The notes below the pieces were generated by a model. The model saw only the letters and a list, made by a program, of their open reading frames with translations. It was not told the DNA's origin and did no database searches. From Cyanobium sp. Cruz CV13-4-11 (GTDB taxonomy: Bacteria > Cyanobacteriota > Cyanobacteriia > PCC-6307 > Cyanobiaceae), in NCBI RefSeq assembly GCF_024346055.1, contig NZ_JAGQCH010000002.1:1-64000 (forward strand): a stretch of DNA of 64,000 nucleotides, given 5' to 3'. This document shows positions 1 to 8,206 of this stretch, one piece after another. Position 1 is the first letter of the stretch. The number at the start of each line of letters is the position of its first letter. The position numbers and the translations under genes are program-made.

Positions 1-416
1 TGGCGCCGCTCCAAGCCTCAGCGCGTCGTGAGAACGCTCTGCTGCTCCTTGGTTGCTTCAACCCGTCGCTTGTTTCTTTTGACGGGACCTCACACCTCCA
101 CCGCTCTTCGTCCGTTGCCTCCCCTTCCAGGGACTCCTCTTCCCCTCGCCGTAGCGAAGGACACAGGCACTTTCGGCTCAGGCGTTTACGGTCTCCCGAA
201 TTCGCTCCTCACTTCCAGCCGCAACCGACGCAGTGGAAGCGTCAGTTCCTAAACTTTTTTGGTTGTCCAGGTTCTACCGCTCCACCCCTTCCGGGGCTCT
301 CGCGGCGCGTCGCCTCCCGGCGACTCAGAAAACTTACAACACCGTCGGCTCGCGCCTCTTGATCTCGTAAGCCTGCTCCCCGCTCGAGCTCTCGCTCTCT
401 GGGGCGCAGTCCAAAA
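1..416. other. Unassigned region, no gene recognised
   Basis: I see no convincing gene here. The plus strand is visibly pyrimidine-rich and the minus strand purine-rich. Reading frames on both strands are interrupted and give arginine- or glutamate-rich translations that resemble no family I know. A small inverted repeat (gacgc at 227-231 with gcgtc at 239-243) lies 11 bases before a run of six T at 255-260, which is too far for a normal intrinsic terminator. A second stem (cccgtc near 62-67 with gacggg near 81-86) has no T-run. It could be downstream sequence of the minus-strand operon, or an unrecognised non-coding RNA. No tmRNA, SRP RNA or RNase P RNA core motif was seen. Confidence 0.3.
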
Positions 417-1238
417 TCATACCACCTGCTTCGGCGGGGCCTTCGCCTCCAGCGCTTCGGCCCAGGGCATGAAGCGCTCCAGAGTCTCCTGCCGGTTGGC
501 CACCAGCACAGGGAAATCCGTCTGGGCTTGGTCTGTTCCGGCCTGCAGTCCTTGTGGGCTTGGTCCGAGCCAGCGCAGGGGACAGCCCAGTTCCTCCAGC
601 ACCAGCCAGGCCGCCGCCAGGTCCCAGATCTTTGGTGTGGCCTCCAGCGCCGCCATCGTCTGGCCCATGGCCACCGACACCAGGTTCAGGCTGGCCACGC
701 CCAGCAGGCGGATCTTGCCGGGGAATGGCCGATCCGGCAGTTTCTGAAGCACCCGGATCGATCGGCTGCAGAGGGAGGCACAGCCGGCGTTGTGCACCTG
801 CTCGGCCGGGGGCGGAATGGCATTGCCGTTGCGCCAGGCACCCTGTCCCCGGATGGCCACGATTCGCTGCCGCAGCGGTGGCACATCAAGGATCGCCAGC
901 ACCGGCACTCCGGCCTCGAAGCGGGCGATCGAGATCGCCCAGTAGGGAATTCCGGCGGCGAAGTTGGTGGTGCCATCGAGGGGATCCACCACCCAGTACG
1001 CCGGGGTGGCGGGCACCTGCTGCCGGCCTTCCTCGCTGAGCACCCCTTCCCCCGGGAACAGCTGGGCCAGCCCCTCCACCAGGGTGGCATCACTCCAGCG
1101 ATCACAGGCGGTGATGAAGGAACCATCGGCCTTCAGATCGGGCTGGCTGTGGCCGAAATCGGCGCGTTGTCGCTCGGCGACCCGATCGATCAGGGCCTCC
1201 AGGCGGGGATCGAGCAGGTGCGGGGATAGGGATGTCAT
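417..1238 (-). CDS. Inositol monophosphatase family protein
   Basis: This 273-residue protein belongs to the Mg-dependent, Li-sensitive phosphatase superfamily (inositol-1-phosphatase, histidinol-phosphatase, CysQ-like). The metal site is visible: a Glu in SEEG (about residue 70), then DPLDGTTNF with Asp85 and Asp88, and the C-terminal WDLAAAWLVLEELG motif that supplies the last metal ligand. The substrate cannot be read from sequence. The ATG at 1236-1238 overlaps the stop of the upstream PucC-like gene in an ATGA, so the two are translationally coupled. It is the last gene of a four-gene minus-strand run. Longer upstream extensions of this frame lie inside the carrier gene and are not real. 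Confidence 0.88.
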   Translation of the reverse strand: MTSLSPHLLDPRLEALIDRVAERQRADFGHSQPDLKADGSFITACDRWSDATLVEGLAQLFPGEGVLSEEGRQQVPATPAYWVVDPLDGTTNFAAGIPYWAISIARFEAGVPVLAILDVPPLRQRIVAIRGQGAWRNGNAIPPPAEQVHNAGCASLCSRSIRVLQKLPDRPFPGKIRLLGVASLNLVSVAMGQTMAALEATPKIWDLAAAWLVLEELGCPLRWLGPSPQGLQAGTDQAQTDFPVLVANRQETLERFMPWAEALEAKAPPKQVV

Positions 1239-2629
1239 CCGAGTTCCAGCTCCAGGACCTGGCTGAGGCTGCGGGAGGTGTCCTCCCGGAACTGGCGAAC
1301 ATTGACACGGGCGAGCAGCACCAGGGCCGCCAGGGCCACCAGCAACTCCACACCCAGGACAAGGGCGAAGGGCCCATACGGGCCATCCCCCAGCGGCAGG
1401 GAGCGGCCGATGTCGTAGAGGCCACCGCCGAGCAGCTTGCCAATGGCCCGTGACAGAGCCTGGGCCAGGCCCCAGACCCCGACGAAGGTGCCGGCGGCCT
1501 GGGGCAGGGTCAGGTCGAGCATCAGGCAAAGGGCACTGTTGGTGCCGATGCCAGCCGCCAGTCCAAACAGCACCATCACGGCCTGAAGAAAGGGGATCTT
1601 GGCCGTCAGACCCGCCACGAGCAGCAGGAGCAGGGACAGGGCGATCAGCTGGCAGCCGAGCCGGGCGGTGGCCATCTTGCCCATCACTGGCACCACCCAG
1701 AGTCCCGCCAGCAGCAGGCCCACCAGGGTGCCCACACCCCAGAAGGCGTTGAGCTGGGCCGTGGCGGCGATCGGCATGGCGAAGACCTGGGCGCCGTAGC
1801 TCTCGAGAACCGGATCCTGCAGGAACAGGGCCAGGGTGAACAGGATCAGGAAGGAAAAGAAGATCAGCACCTGGCGGCTGGAGGTGATGAGCGTCCAGGA
1901 CTGCCGCAGGCCGATGGCGTCCTCCCGCCTGGCCGGTAGGCCGTCGCTGCGCTCGCGCAGGGGCGACTCCATTCCCCAGGTGGCCACCACGGTGAGAAGC
2001 ATCACGGCGGCGGCCACGATCGTCATGAAGCGGGAGAGGACCGCCTGGAGCACCACTGGATCGCTGACCCCATCCAGGGAGCGCAGGCTCACGCCGATGG
2101 ACACCGCACCGATGACGATGCCGACGGTGAGCATGCACCAGATGATGCTCACCGCCCGGGGCCGTTCCTGTTCGCTGGTGCGGTCGATCACCAGGGCCAG
2201 ATAGGGGGTGGTGGCAATGGAAATCGCGAGGCCGTACAGGGCGAACAGGCCGCAGAGGGCTGCGATGCCAAGGGCGAGGCCGGGCTGGCTGCCGTCCTGC
2301 AGCAGGCGTCCCACCTGGAAGATCAGGGGCACCGACAGCACCGCCAGCAGGCAGAACGCCGCCGTGCCGATCAGCACGTAGGGAACCCGGTGACGGGACG
2401 CCAGGGGATGGGCATCGGAGATCTGGCCGAACAGCACCCGCGATGGGGCCACGAACTGCTCGAAAGCCAGGGCGCCACCCACCAGCAGCCCGGGAAAGTC
2501 CAGCTCACTGAGCATGATCCGATTGAGCAGGCCGGAAAAGATCACCGCCAGACAGCCAAGACATCCCTGGAAGAGTCCGAGGCGCACGGTGGCGGGGAGG
2601 GTCAGACCGGAGCGGAGATGGGGCGACAA
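1235..2629 (-). CDS. PucC/BCD family MFS carrier
   Basis: This 464-residue polytopic membrane protein has about twelve hydrophobic segments. It fits the PucC/LhaA branch of the major facilitator superfamily, named for bacteriochlorophyll or light-harvesting complex assembly in purple bacteria. Cyanobacterial homologues are thought to act in chlorophyll or pigment-protein handling, but their substrate is not established. Family features include the N-terminal LGLFQGCLGCLAVIFSGLLN-like segment and FEQFVAPSRVLFGQISD between helices 1 and 3. The start is a TTG (2627-2629) just 6 bp after the tolC-like stop; an in-frame GTG 14 codons later is an alternative. It is sandwiched between an outer-membrane TolC-like protein and a phosphatase, with tight or overlapping junctions. 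Confidence 0.82.
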   Translation of the reverse strand: MSPHLRSGLTLPATVRLGLFQGCLGCLAVIFSGLLNRIMLSELDFPGLLVGGALAFEQFVAPSRVLFGQISDAHPLASRHRVPYVLIGTAAFCLLAVLSVPLIFQVGRLLQDGSQPGLALGIAALCGLFALYGLAISIATTPYLALVIDRTSEQERPRAVSIIWCMLTVGIVIGAVSIGVSLRSLDGVSDPVVLQAVLSRFMTIVAAAVMLLTVVATWGMESPLRERSDGLPARREDAIGLRQSWTLITSSRQVLIFFSFLILFTLALFLQDPVLESYGAQVFAMPIAATAQLNAFWGVGTLVGLLLAGLWVVPVMGKMATARLGCQLIALSLLLLLVAGLTAKIPFLQAVMVLFGLAAGIGTNSALCLMLDLTLPQAAGTFVGVWGLAQALSRAIGKLLGGGLYDIGRSLPLGDGPYGPFALVLGVELLVALAALVLLARVNVRQFREDTSRSLSQVLELELG

Positions 2630-2635
2630 CGGGCC

Positions 2636-4345
2636 TCAGGACCCCGGCGGCATCGCCTCAGACCCGATCGGGCTGCCGGCACGGCAGGCCGGAATCAGGG
2701 GCTGGGGCTCCACCGGTATCTCAGAGGCGCCTGCCGGCTTGGGACTGGTGGCGGGAAGGGACTGACGCTGGCAGAGGCCGACCTGGTCGAGGCCGGTGAA
2801 GCGCCGCAGCCGGGCCAGGGCCTTGTTGTAGTCGGAGATGGCCGTCGACCAGCGCACTTCTGCCTGGGTGAGGTCGCGCTGGGTGTCCACCACCTCCCGC
2901 TGGGTGGTGACGCCGGCCTGGAAGCGCAGGCGGGCCAGACGCAGGGACTCCCTGGTGGAAATCACCTCGCGGGAGGTGGTGGTGATGTTGCGGTTGTTCT
3001 TCTCGAGTTCGTAGAAATTGGTTTCCACCTGCTGGCGGATGGCGTCCCGCTGCTGGGCGAACCGGAAGCTGTTCTCTTGGGCCACCTGCTTCTGGCGGCG
3101 ATAGTTGGCCCTGGCGGCACCGCCATCGAAGAGGGACCAGCTGAGGTTCAGGCCCACCGTATTCTCCACCGACCAGCTGTCATTGCCGAAGTTCACACCT
3201 GGGGTGCTGCGGTTGGCGAACTGGACACCACTGGTTCGACCCCCGGTGAGGCCGTAGGCGATGTTCAGGAAGGGCTGGACCTGGCCCAGGGCGGTGTTCG
3301 CTTCGCTGTTAGCGATGGAGATGTTGAGCAGGACATTGTCGAGCTCCTCCCGGAAGGCGTAGGCCGCGATGATGCTCTCCTGCAGCGAGGGCAGCCAGGA
3401 GCCCACCACCCGCGACGGCTCCTTGGAGGTGGGCGTCACGTCCTGGGGCAGATCGAGCAGGGCGGCCAGGGCGCGGCGGGCGATGGCCTGGTCGGCCAGA
3501 CCCTGGGTGAGCACCTGCTGGTCGCGGGCCAGCTGGGTTTCGGCTTCCAGCACCTCCAGCTTGGTGGCCACGCCGGCCTGGAAGCGGGCCTTGGCATCCC
3601 GCAGACTCACCAGCGACGATCGCACCGACTCCTGGCCGATGCGGACCGTCTCATCGGAAACCTGAAGATTAAAGAAGGCCTCCGCGGCCTCCAGGCGGCG
3701 GGTCCGCAGACCGATCAGGTACTGGTTCTTGGCCTGCTCAAACCGGTCACGGGCCGCGGCGATCTGCGGTGTGCGCGTGGGGTTGATCAGGCCCCAGCTG
3801 GCCTGGAGAACGGCCTGCATCCGCCAGATGCTGGTGATTGTGTTGCCTTGCTCCTGGCCGGTGCCCGTGAAGGCACTGCTGAACTGCTGACCGCCGGTGT
3901 AGGTGGGCAGGCTGTTGGCATTCAGCTGGATGGTCGGATACCAGAGGGCGATCTGGGCGCGCAGGGCCGACTGGGCCTGCTCCACCTGGCTGGCGATCGC
4001 CTTGAGCTCGGGATTGTTGACTTCGACCAGGGTTTCCACATCGGCCAGGCCGAGGGGCCGCAGTTCCCGGATGCGCACCTGGGAGGGCTTGACCGGCAGG
4101 GCCAAGGGATTGGGAGCCTTCAGATCCAGCAGGGCGGGCGGCAACTCCTTGGCGGCGGGAGCCAGCACGCTGGGGTTCGATTTCGGCCGCGGTCCCTTGA
4201 CCTCCGGGGCCAGGGGCAGGGCCTCGGGAGCTGGAAGGACCGGGCTGGCGGGGGCCGGAGCCGTCTGGGCGCGCAGCGGCAGTGTCTGGAAGCCAACCGA
4301 CGGGAGCACCACCAGTGCCGCGAGCAGGAGTGGTTGGCGCCTCAC
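2636..4345 (-). CDS. TolC family outer membrane efflux protein
   Basis: This 569-residue protein has an N-terminal signal sequence (hydrophobic residues about 4-20), a Pro/Ala-rich linker to about residue 70, and two OEP repeats rich in Ala/Gln/Leu coiled-coil sequence, such as the segments beginning VETLVEVNNPELKAIASQV and EVISTRESLRLARLRFQAG. It should form the trimeric outer-membrane/periplasmic duct used by type I secretion and RND efflux in cyanobacteria. No inner-membrane pump or adaptor sits next to it, so the partner is encoded elsewhere. The start is GTG at 4343-4345, and no good Shine-Dalgarno sequence is seen. It lies 26 bp after the radical SAM gene and 6 bp before the PucC-like gene, suggesting one transcript. 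Confidence 0.88.
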   Translation of the reverse strand: MRRQPLLLAALVVLPSVGFQTLPLRAQTAPAPASPVLPAPEALPLAPEVKGPRPKSNPSVLAPAAKELPPALLDLKAPNPLALPVKPSQVRIRELRPLGLADVETLVEVNNPELKAIASQVEQAQSALRAQIALWYPTIQLNANSLPTYTGGQQFSSAFTGTGQEQGNTITSIWRMQAVLQASWGLINPTRTPQIAAARDRFEQAKNQYLIGLRTRRLEAAEAFFNLQVSDETVRIGQESVRSSLVSLRDAKARFQAGVATKLEVLEAETQLARDQQVLTQGLADQAIARRALAALLDLPQDVTPTSKEPSRVVGSWLPSLQESIIAAYAFREELDNVLLNISIANSEANTALGQVQPFLNIAYGLTGGRTSGVQFANRSTPGVNFGNDSWSVENTVGLNLSWSLFDGGAARANYRRQKQVAQENSFRFAQQRDAIRQQVETNFYELEKNNRNITTTSREVISTRESLRLARLRFQAGVTTQREVVDTQRDLTQAEVRWSTAISDYNKALARLRRFTGLDQVGLCQRQSLPATSPKPAGASEIPVEPQPLIPACRAGSPIGSEAMPPGS

Positions 4346-4371
4346 GTTGGACCGTTCGCTTCCGCCCGAGC

Positions 4372-5748
4372 TTAAGCACCTCCCCGTGGGGTGCCGAGGC
4401 AGCCGGCCACCAGATCGTCCGCACCCCCCAGCAACCGGACCGGCACAGGCAGACGGTCGCGCAGGTCGGCGAGCGTGGTGTCGTCCAGAAACACCTCCTC
4501 CCCCTCCCGCAGCATCACCCGCGGCAGCAGCAGTTCCTCCCCCAGGTCACGGTTGCTGAGCCCCTCGATCAGATCGGAGCCGGTCAGCAGCCCGGTGACC
4601 ACCTGTTCCTGGCCCCAGTAGGGGCTGGGCAGGCCATGGAGGACCAGCTCCAGCCCCTCGACCCGGTTGAGCCGCTCCACCACCGGTTGCAGGGCCTCGG
4701 CCACGAGGCGGCCCACCACCCAGCTGCAGCGGCGCGGGGTGGGGATGCTGGCGGGAAGCTCCCGGGTGGCGCCCTCCAGGTCCTCCAGGAAGGCGCGGAT
4801 GCTGCCGACGCCGTTCTCCTGCTGGGGCAGATCCTCGTAGCTGGCCCGCGGCGGCAGGGGCCGGCCGGCAATCAGGAACCACTCATCGGACAGCCAGGCG
4901 AAACGGCTGCCGCTGCTGGCCTGGAAGGCGGGCTGCAGCCTCTCCACCCGCGCGATCACCTCCAGGGCCCCGGCGGGGTCGACCGGGCGCAGCGCGTCCC
5001 CATCCGGCCGGAACCGGGTCAGGCCTACGGGAACCACGGCCGTGGAGAGCACCGCCGGCCAGGGCCCGGTGGCGAAGCGCGCCAGGTCGGTGAGGGTCCG
5101 CTCCAGGGCCTCGCCGTCGTTCAGCCCCGGACACACCACCACCTGGGCGTGGATCTGGAGGCGCCGCTCGGCGAACCAGGCCAGCTGCTCCAGCAGCAGG
5201 CCGGCCCGCGGGTTGACCAGGAGGCGGCTGCGCAGCTCCGGGTCGGTGGCGTGGACCGAGACGAACAGGGGGGAGAGACGCTGCTCCTCAATCCGGCTCC
5301 AGTCGGCCGGCGTCAGGTTCGTGAGGGTGAGATAGGAGCCGTAGAGAAAGCTGAGCCGGTAGTCGTCGTCCTTTAGGTAAAGGCTGTCGCGCCGCCCCGG
5401 CGGTTGCTGGTCGATGAAGCAGAAGGGGCAGTGGTTGTTGCACTGGCGCAGGCCGTCGAACAGGGCCTCGCTGAAGCCCAGCCCCAGCCCTTCATCCAGA
5501 TCCTTCTCCAGCTCCACCACATGCAGGGTGCCGTCGGGGTCCTCCACCTCCAGCACCAGTTCCTCCTCCCCCTGCAGCACCTGGACGTCGATCAGGTCCC
5601 GCGGCCGGATCCCGTTGATGCTGCGCAGGCGATCACCGGGCTGAAAGCCCAGCTCCTCAGCGATCGAGCCGGGCTCCACCGTGGCCACAAGGGCGGGCCG
5701 GGGCTGGGTGACGGGCCCGGCAAGGGCAAGGGAGGGCTCCTTCCACAC
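4372..5748 (-). CDS. PDZ + radical SAM protein (TIGR03279/DUF512)
   Basis: This is a 458-residue protein of the cyanobacteria-wide family annotated as a putative FeS oxidoreductase (TIGR03279, DUF512). Residues about 18-80 form a PDZ-like module with PGSIAEELGFQPGDRL. A radical SAM cluster follows with CNNHCPFCF (Cys103, Cys107, Cys110), then the DUF512 C-terminal domain. The cluster should cleave S-adenosylmethionine reductively, but substrate and product are unknown. The start used is GTG at 5746-5748. It is first in the minus-strand run that continues with tolC, pucC-like and the phosphatase. A BioB- or MoaA-type function is not supported, because the PDZ plus DUF512 architecture is distinctive. 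Confidence 0.85.
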   Translation of the reverse strand: MWKEPSLALAGPVTQPRPALVATVEPGSIAEELGFQPGDRLRSINGIRPRDLIDVQVLQGEEELVLEVEDPDGTLHVVELEKDLDEGLGLGFSEALFDGLRQCNNHCPFCFIDQQPPGRRDSLYLKDDDYRLSFLYGSYLTLTNLTPADWSRIEEQRLSPLFVSVHATDPELRSRLLVNPRAGLLLEQLAWFAERRLQIHAQVVVCPGLNDGEALERTLTDLARFATGPWPAVLSTAVVPVGLTRFRPDGDALRPVDPAGALEVIARVERLQPAFQASSGSRFAWLSDEWFLIAGRPLPPRASYEDLPQQENGVGSIRAFLEDLEGATRELPASIPTPRRCSWVVGRLVAEALQPVVERLNRVEGLELVLHGLPSPYWGQEQVVTGLLTGSDLIEGLSNRDLGEELLLPRVMLREGEEVFLDDTTLADLRDRLPVPVRLLGGADDLVAGCLGTPRGGA

Positions 5749-5803
5749 GGGGGTGACGGCGAGGGCGACAGGACTGTGGCTTCAGTGTGGCGGCCCCACC
5801 CCC

Positions 5804-6676
5804 TCAGGGTGTGACGCCCTCCAGCCCCCGGAACCCGAGCAGGATCACCAGCCCGAACAGCAGTCGGTAGATCACGAAGATCCAGGTGCTGTTCTGCTGC
5901 AGGAAGCGGAGCAGCCAGGCGATCGCCAGCCAGGAAACCACCGCCGCCGCGGCGATGCCCACCAGCATCGGAATCACACCGCCCGTTTCGACCGAGCCGA
6001 AGGCGGCCTTGAGCTCCACCAGTCCGGCCAGGGTGATGGCGGGAATGCCCAGCAGGAAGGAGAAACGCGCCGCGTCGGAGCGCTGCCAGCCATCAAACAG
6101 CGACGCCGTCAGGGTGCTGCCCGAGCGCGAGACGCCGGGGATCAGGGCCAGGGCCTGGGCCAGTCCCACCAGCAGACCGTCCCGGGGGGTGACGGCCTCG
6201 AGCAGGCGGCGGCGACGACCCACCAGTTCGGCCAGCGCCAGCAGCAGCGCCATCACGATCGAGACGATGGCGATCGACGTCAGGCTGCGTAGGGGGGAGG
6301 TCTCGTAGCTGGGCAGCAGCACCTTGATGGCCAGACCGGCCAGCAGGATCGGTACCGTGCCCAGGACGATCGCGACCCCCAGCCGGGCCGGTGGATCGTT
6401 CCACTGGCCGTGGCGGAAGGCGCGGGCCACGCCGGTGCCCACCTCGGCCAGATCCTTGCGGAAGTAGCCGAGCACCGCGGCGATGCTGCCCAGCTGGATC
6501 ACGGCCGTGAACGCCACCCCGGGATCACCCCAGCCCAGGAACACCGGGACCACCTTGAGGTGCGCCGTGCTGCTGATCGGCAGGAACTCCGTGAGCCCTT
6601 GAACGACCCCCAAAACGAGGGCGTGCCAGCAGGCCTCGACCAGGGGCAGGGAGGAGGCCGTGGCGACCAGCGGCAT
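5804..6676 (-). CDS. uppP: Undecaprenyl-diphosphate phosphatase
   Basis: UppP (BacA) dephosphorylates undecaprenyl diphosphate to recycle the lipid carrier for peptidoglycan and surface glycans, and its loss or overexpression alters bacitracin sensitivity. The 290-residue protein is polytopic. It carries both conserved motifs: QGLTEFLPISSTAHL near the N terminus and PGVSRSGSTLTASL in the middle. I chose the ATG at 6674-6676, because a 37-codon upstream extension is polar and reaches into the divergent promoter region. It is divergent from the DUF3120 gene. It may supply carrier for the glycan genes at 37-43 kb, but that is only a functional inference. Confidence 0.92.
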   Translation of the reverse strand: MPLVATASSLPLVEACWHALVLGVVQGLTEFLPISSTAHLKVVPVFLGWGDPGVAFTAVIQLGSIAAVLGYFRKDLAEVGTGVARAFRHGQWNDPPARLGVAIVLGTVPILLAGLAIKVLLPSYETSPLRSLTSIAIVSIVMALLLALAELVGRRRRLLEAVTPRDGLLVGLAQALALIPGVSRSGSTLTASLFDGWQRSDAARFSFLLGIPAITLAGLVELKAAFGSVETGGVIPMLVGIAAAAVVSWLAIAWLLRFLQQNSTWIFVIYRLLFGLVILLGFRGLEGVTP

Positions 6677-6828
6677 GGGGGGAGCCGATACTGCGGCCGA
6701 CCCTATGGCCGGACGGGTCACGGAAGCACCCCCCGATCCCTTTAAGGTTGCACAACTTTCTTCACAACCAGTTGCTCGGGGTCCCACCCACCCTTTCGAC
6801 CCGCCCCCCGGCCCTGCCGGGACTGCGG

Positions 6829-7506
6829 ATGGCTGCGGCCGCGCCAGCCATACCGGCCGCGGCCGTGCTGCCCCTGACGGCCGCCCTTCTGGTCACCGTG
6901 CCGGTGTTCCTGCAGGCCCCCTGGGTGCGGGCCGCGCCCATGGCGGCGGCCCTGTTCACCCTCCCCCTGATGGCCCTGGCCCTCCTTCTGGAGCGCCGGG
7001 GACAGGGCCAGTGGCAGCAACTGGGTGTGCTGCTGGTGGGCTTCTGCGGCAGCTGGCTGGGCGGCTGCCTGTTCTGGGGCTGGGTCCGGCTTCACCCGGT
7101 GATGCATCTGCCGATCGAGGCCTTCGCCCTGCCCCTGGCGGTGGCGGGCCTCGGGGGCCGCTGGCGGCTGGCGGGCGCCTTTTATCTGGGCTCCCTGCTC
7201 GGCACCGCGAGCACCGATGGGGTCATGGCCGCCGCCGGACTCATGGACCTCTGGCCCCAGGTTCTCAATGCCCCTCTGGCCGAAGCGCCCCTGCTGCTGC
7301 AGGGTGCCGCGATCCAGGTGCTGCAGCCCTGGCCGCTGGCCCTCGTCGGCCTGACGGCCAGCCTGCTGGTGCTGATCTGCCGCCGCCTCTGGAGCCAAGG
7401 AGGCGCCTGGCGGGTCGCCGCCGCAGCCCTGGGCACCACCCTGGCCGTCGACGCCCTGTTCCTGGGGGCGGCCCTGCTGGCCCCCCACCTCAGCGGCCTG
7501 ATCTGA
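6829..7506 (+). CDS. DUF3120 family membrane protein
   Basis: This is a 225-residue, strongly hydrophobic protein with about six membrane segments, rich in Ala, Leu and Gly. I recognise it as the cyanobacterial DUF3120 family from LGGRWRLAGAFYLGSLLGTA in the middle and from its position before psbU. Function is unknown. The open frame extends upstream to a TTG at 6748, but the ATG at 6829 starts cleanly before the first hydrophobic segment. It is co-directional with psbU (131 bp gap) and divergent from uppP. The association with psbU and nadB is one I recall from other Synechococcus, and it hints at a thylakoid or envelope role without proving one. Confidence 0.75.
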   Translation: MAAAAPAIPAAAVLPLTAALLVTVPVFLQAPWVRAAPMAAALFTLPLMALALLLERRGQGQWQQLGVLLVGFCGSWLGGCLFWGWVRLHPVMHLPIEAFALPLAVAGLGGRWRLAGAFYLGSLLGTASTDGVMAAAGLMDLWPQVLNAPLAEAPLLLQGAAIQVLQPWPLALVGLTASLLVLICRRLWSQGGAWRVAAAALGTTLAVDALFLGAALLAPHLSGLI

Positions 7507-7637
7507 AGATCTGCAAAAGCGGAGCCTCCGGCGTGGGGAGACCAGGGGGGTTTCTGTAACGTTGCACGGGTGGTCTGCGGATCACCGCCCTGTCCCTGCC
7601 AGGGTCCCCTGGTTCTTCCCCTAAACGGAGTGTCGTG

Positions 7638-8015
7638 ATGAAGCGGCTGCTTGCCTGGTTGATGAGTGGTGTGGTCCTGGCCGGTCTGCTCATGACCCTG
7701 GTTCTGCCCGGTGCCGCCCTCGCCGCGGAACGCCGCAACGAGATCGACGACAAGCTCGCCGAGAGCGTCGGCAAGGTGGATCTCAACAACGCTTCAGTGC
7801 GTCGTTTCCAGCAGTACCCCGGCATGTACCCGACCCTGGCCGGCAAGATCGTTCTCGGCGGGCCCTACGACAGCGTCGACGACGTGCTGGGTCTGGATCT
7901 GACCGATCGCCAGAAGGAGCTGTTCAACAAGTACAAGGACAACTTCACCGTGACCCCGCCCGCGATCGCCCTCAACGAGGGCTTCGATCGCATCAACGAC
8001 GGCGTCTACCGCTGA
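7638..8015 (+). CDS. psbU: Photosystem II extrinsic protein PsbU (12 kDa)
   Basis: PsbU is a lumenal subunit that stabilises the Mn4CaO5 oxygen-evolving cluster together with PsbO and PsbV. The 125-residue precursor has a basic start, a hydrophobic stretch to about residue 29 and an Ala-x-Ala processing region. The mature part begins near ERRNEIDDKL and contains the helix-hairpin-helix-like fold typical of PsbU (VDLNNASVRRFQQYPGMYPT, then IVLGGPYDSVDDVL). The frame also has a GTG one codon earlier. The ATG at 7638 is preferred because ggag at 7627-7630 is suitably placed. A strong terminator follows at 8082-8109, so it is probably the last gene of its transcript. Confidence 0.95.
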   Translation: MKRLLAWLMSGVVLAGLLMTLVLPGAALAAERRNEIDDKLAESVGKVDLNNASVRRFQQYPGMYPTLAGKIVLGGPYDSVDDVLGLDLTDRQKELFNKYKDNFTVTPPAIALNEGFDRINDGVYR

Positions 8016-8081
8016 TCCCTCGGACGGCGCGGCGATCCCTGGCAGCCCCTGCCAACCACCGTCCCCTCACCATCCTCTGCG

Positions 8082-8109
8082 AACCGCCGTCAGCACGGCG
8101 GTTTTTTTT
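8082..8109 (+). terminator. Intrinsic terminator after psbU
   Basis: A perfect 9-bp stem (aaccgccgt at 8082-8090 with acggcggtt at 8095-8103) has a 4-base loop and runs directly into eight T (8102-8109). It lies 67 bp after the psbU stop and before nadB, so it should separate the two transcripts. It is the clearest plus-strand terminator in the window. Confidence 0.9.
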
Positions 8110-8206
8110 GTGGGTGGCAGACGGCCGCCGCCCGTCCCATAGGCTCTCCACCACAAGTCACGGTGCAACGGGGTGAAGCAGCCGCTTGGATGAGCCGGAT
8201 CCACGC

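Noticed and set aside
28-252. 74-codon plus-strand frame beginning with GTG
   Set aside because: It is Ser/Leu/Pro/Arg-rich, has no ribosome site and no family resemblance.
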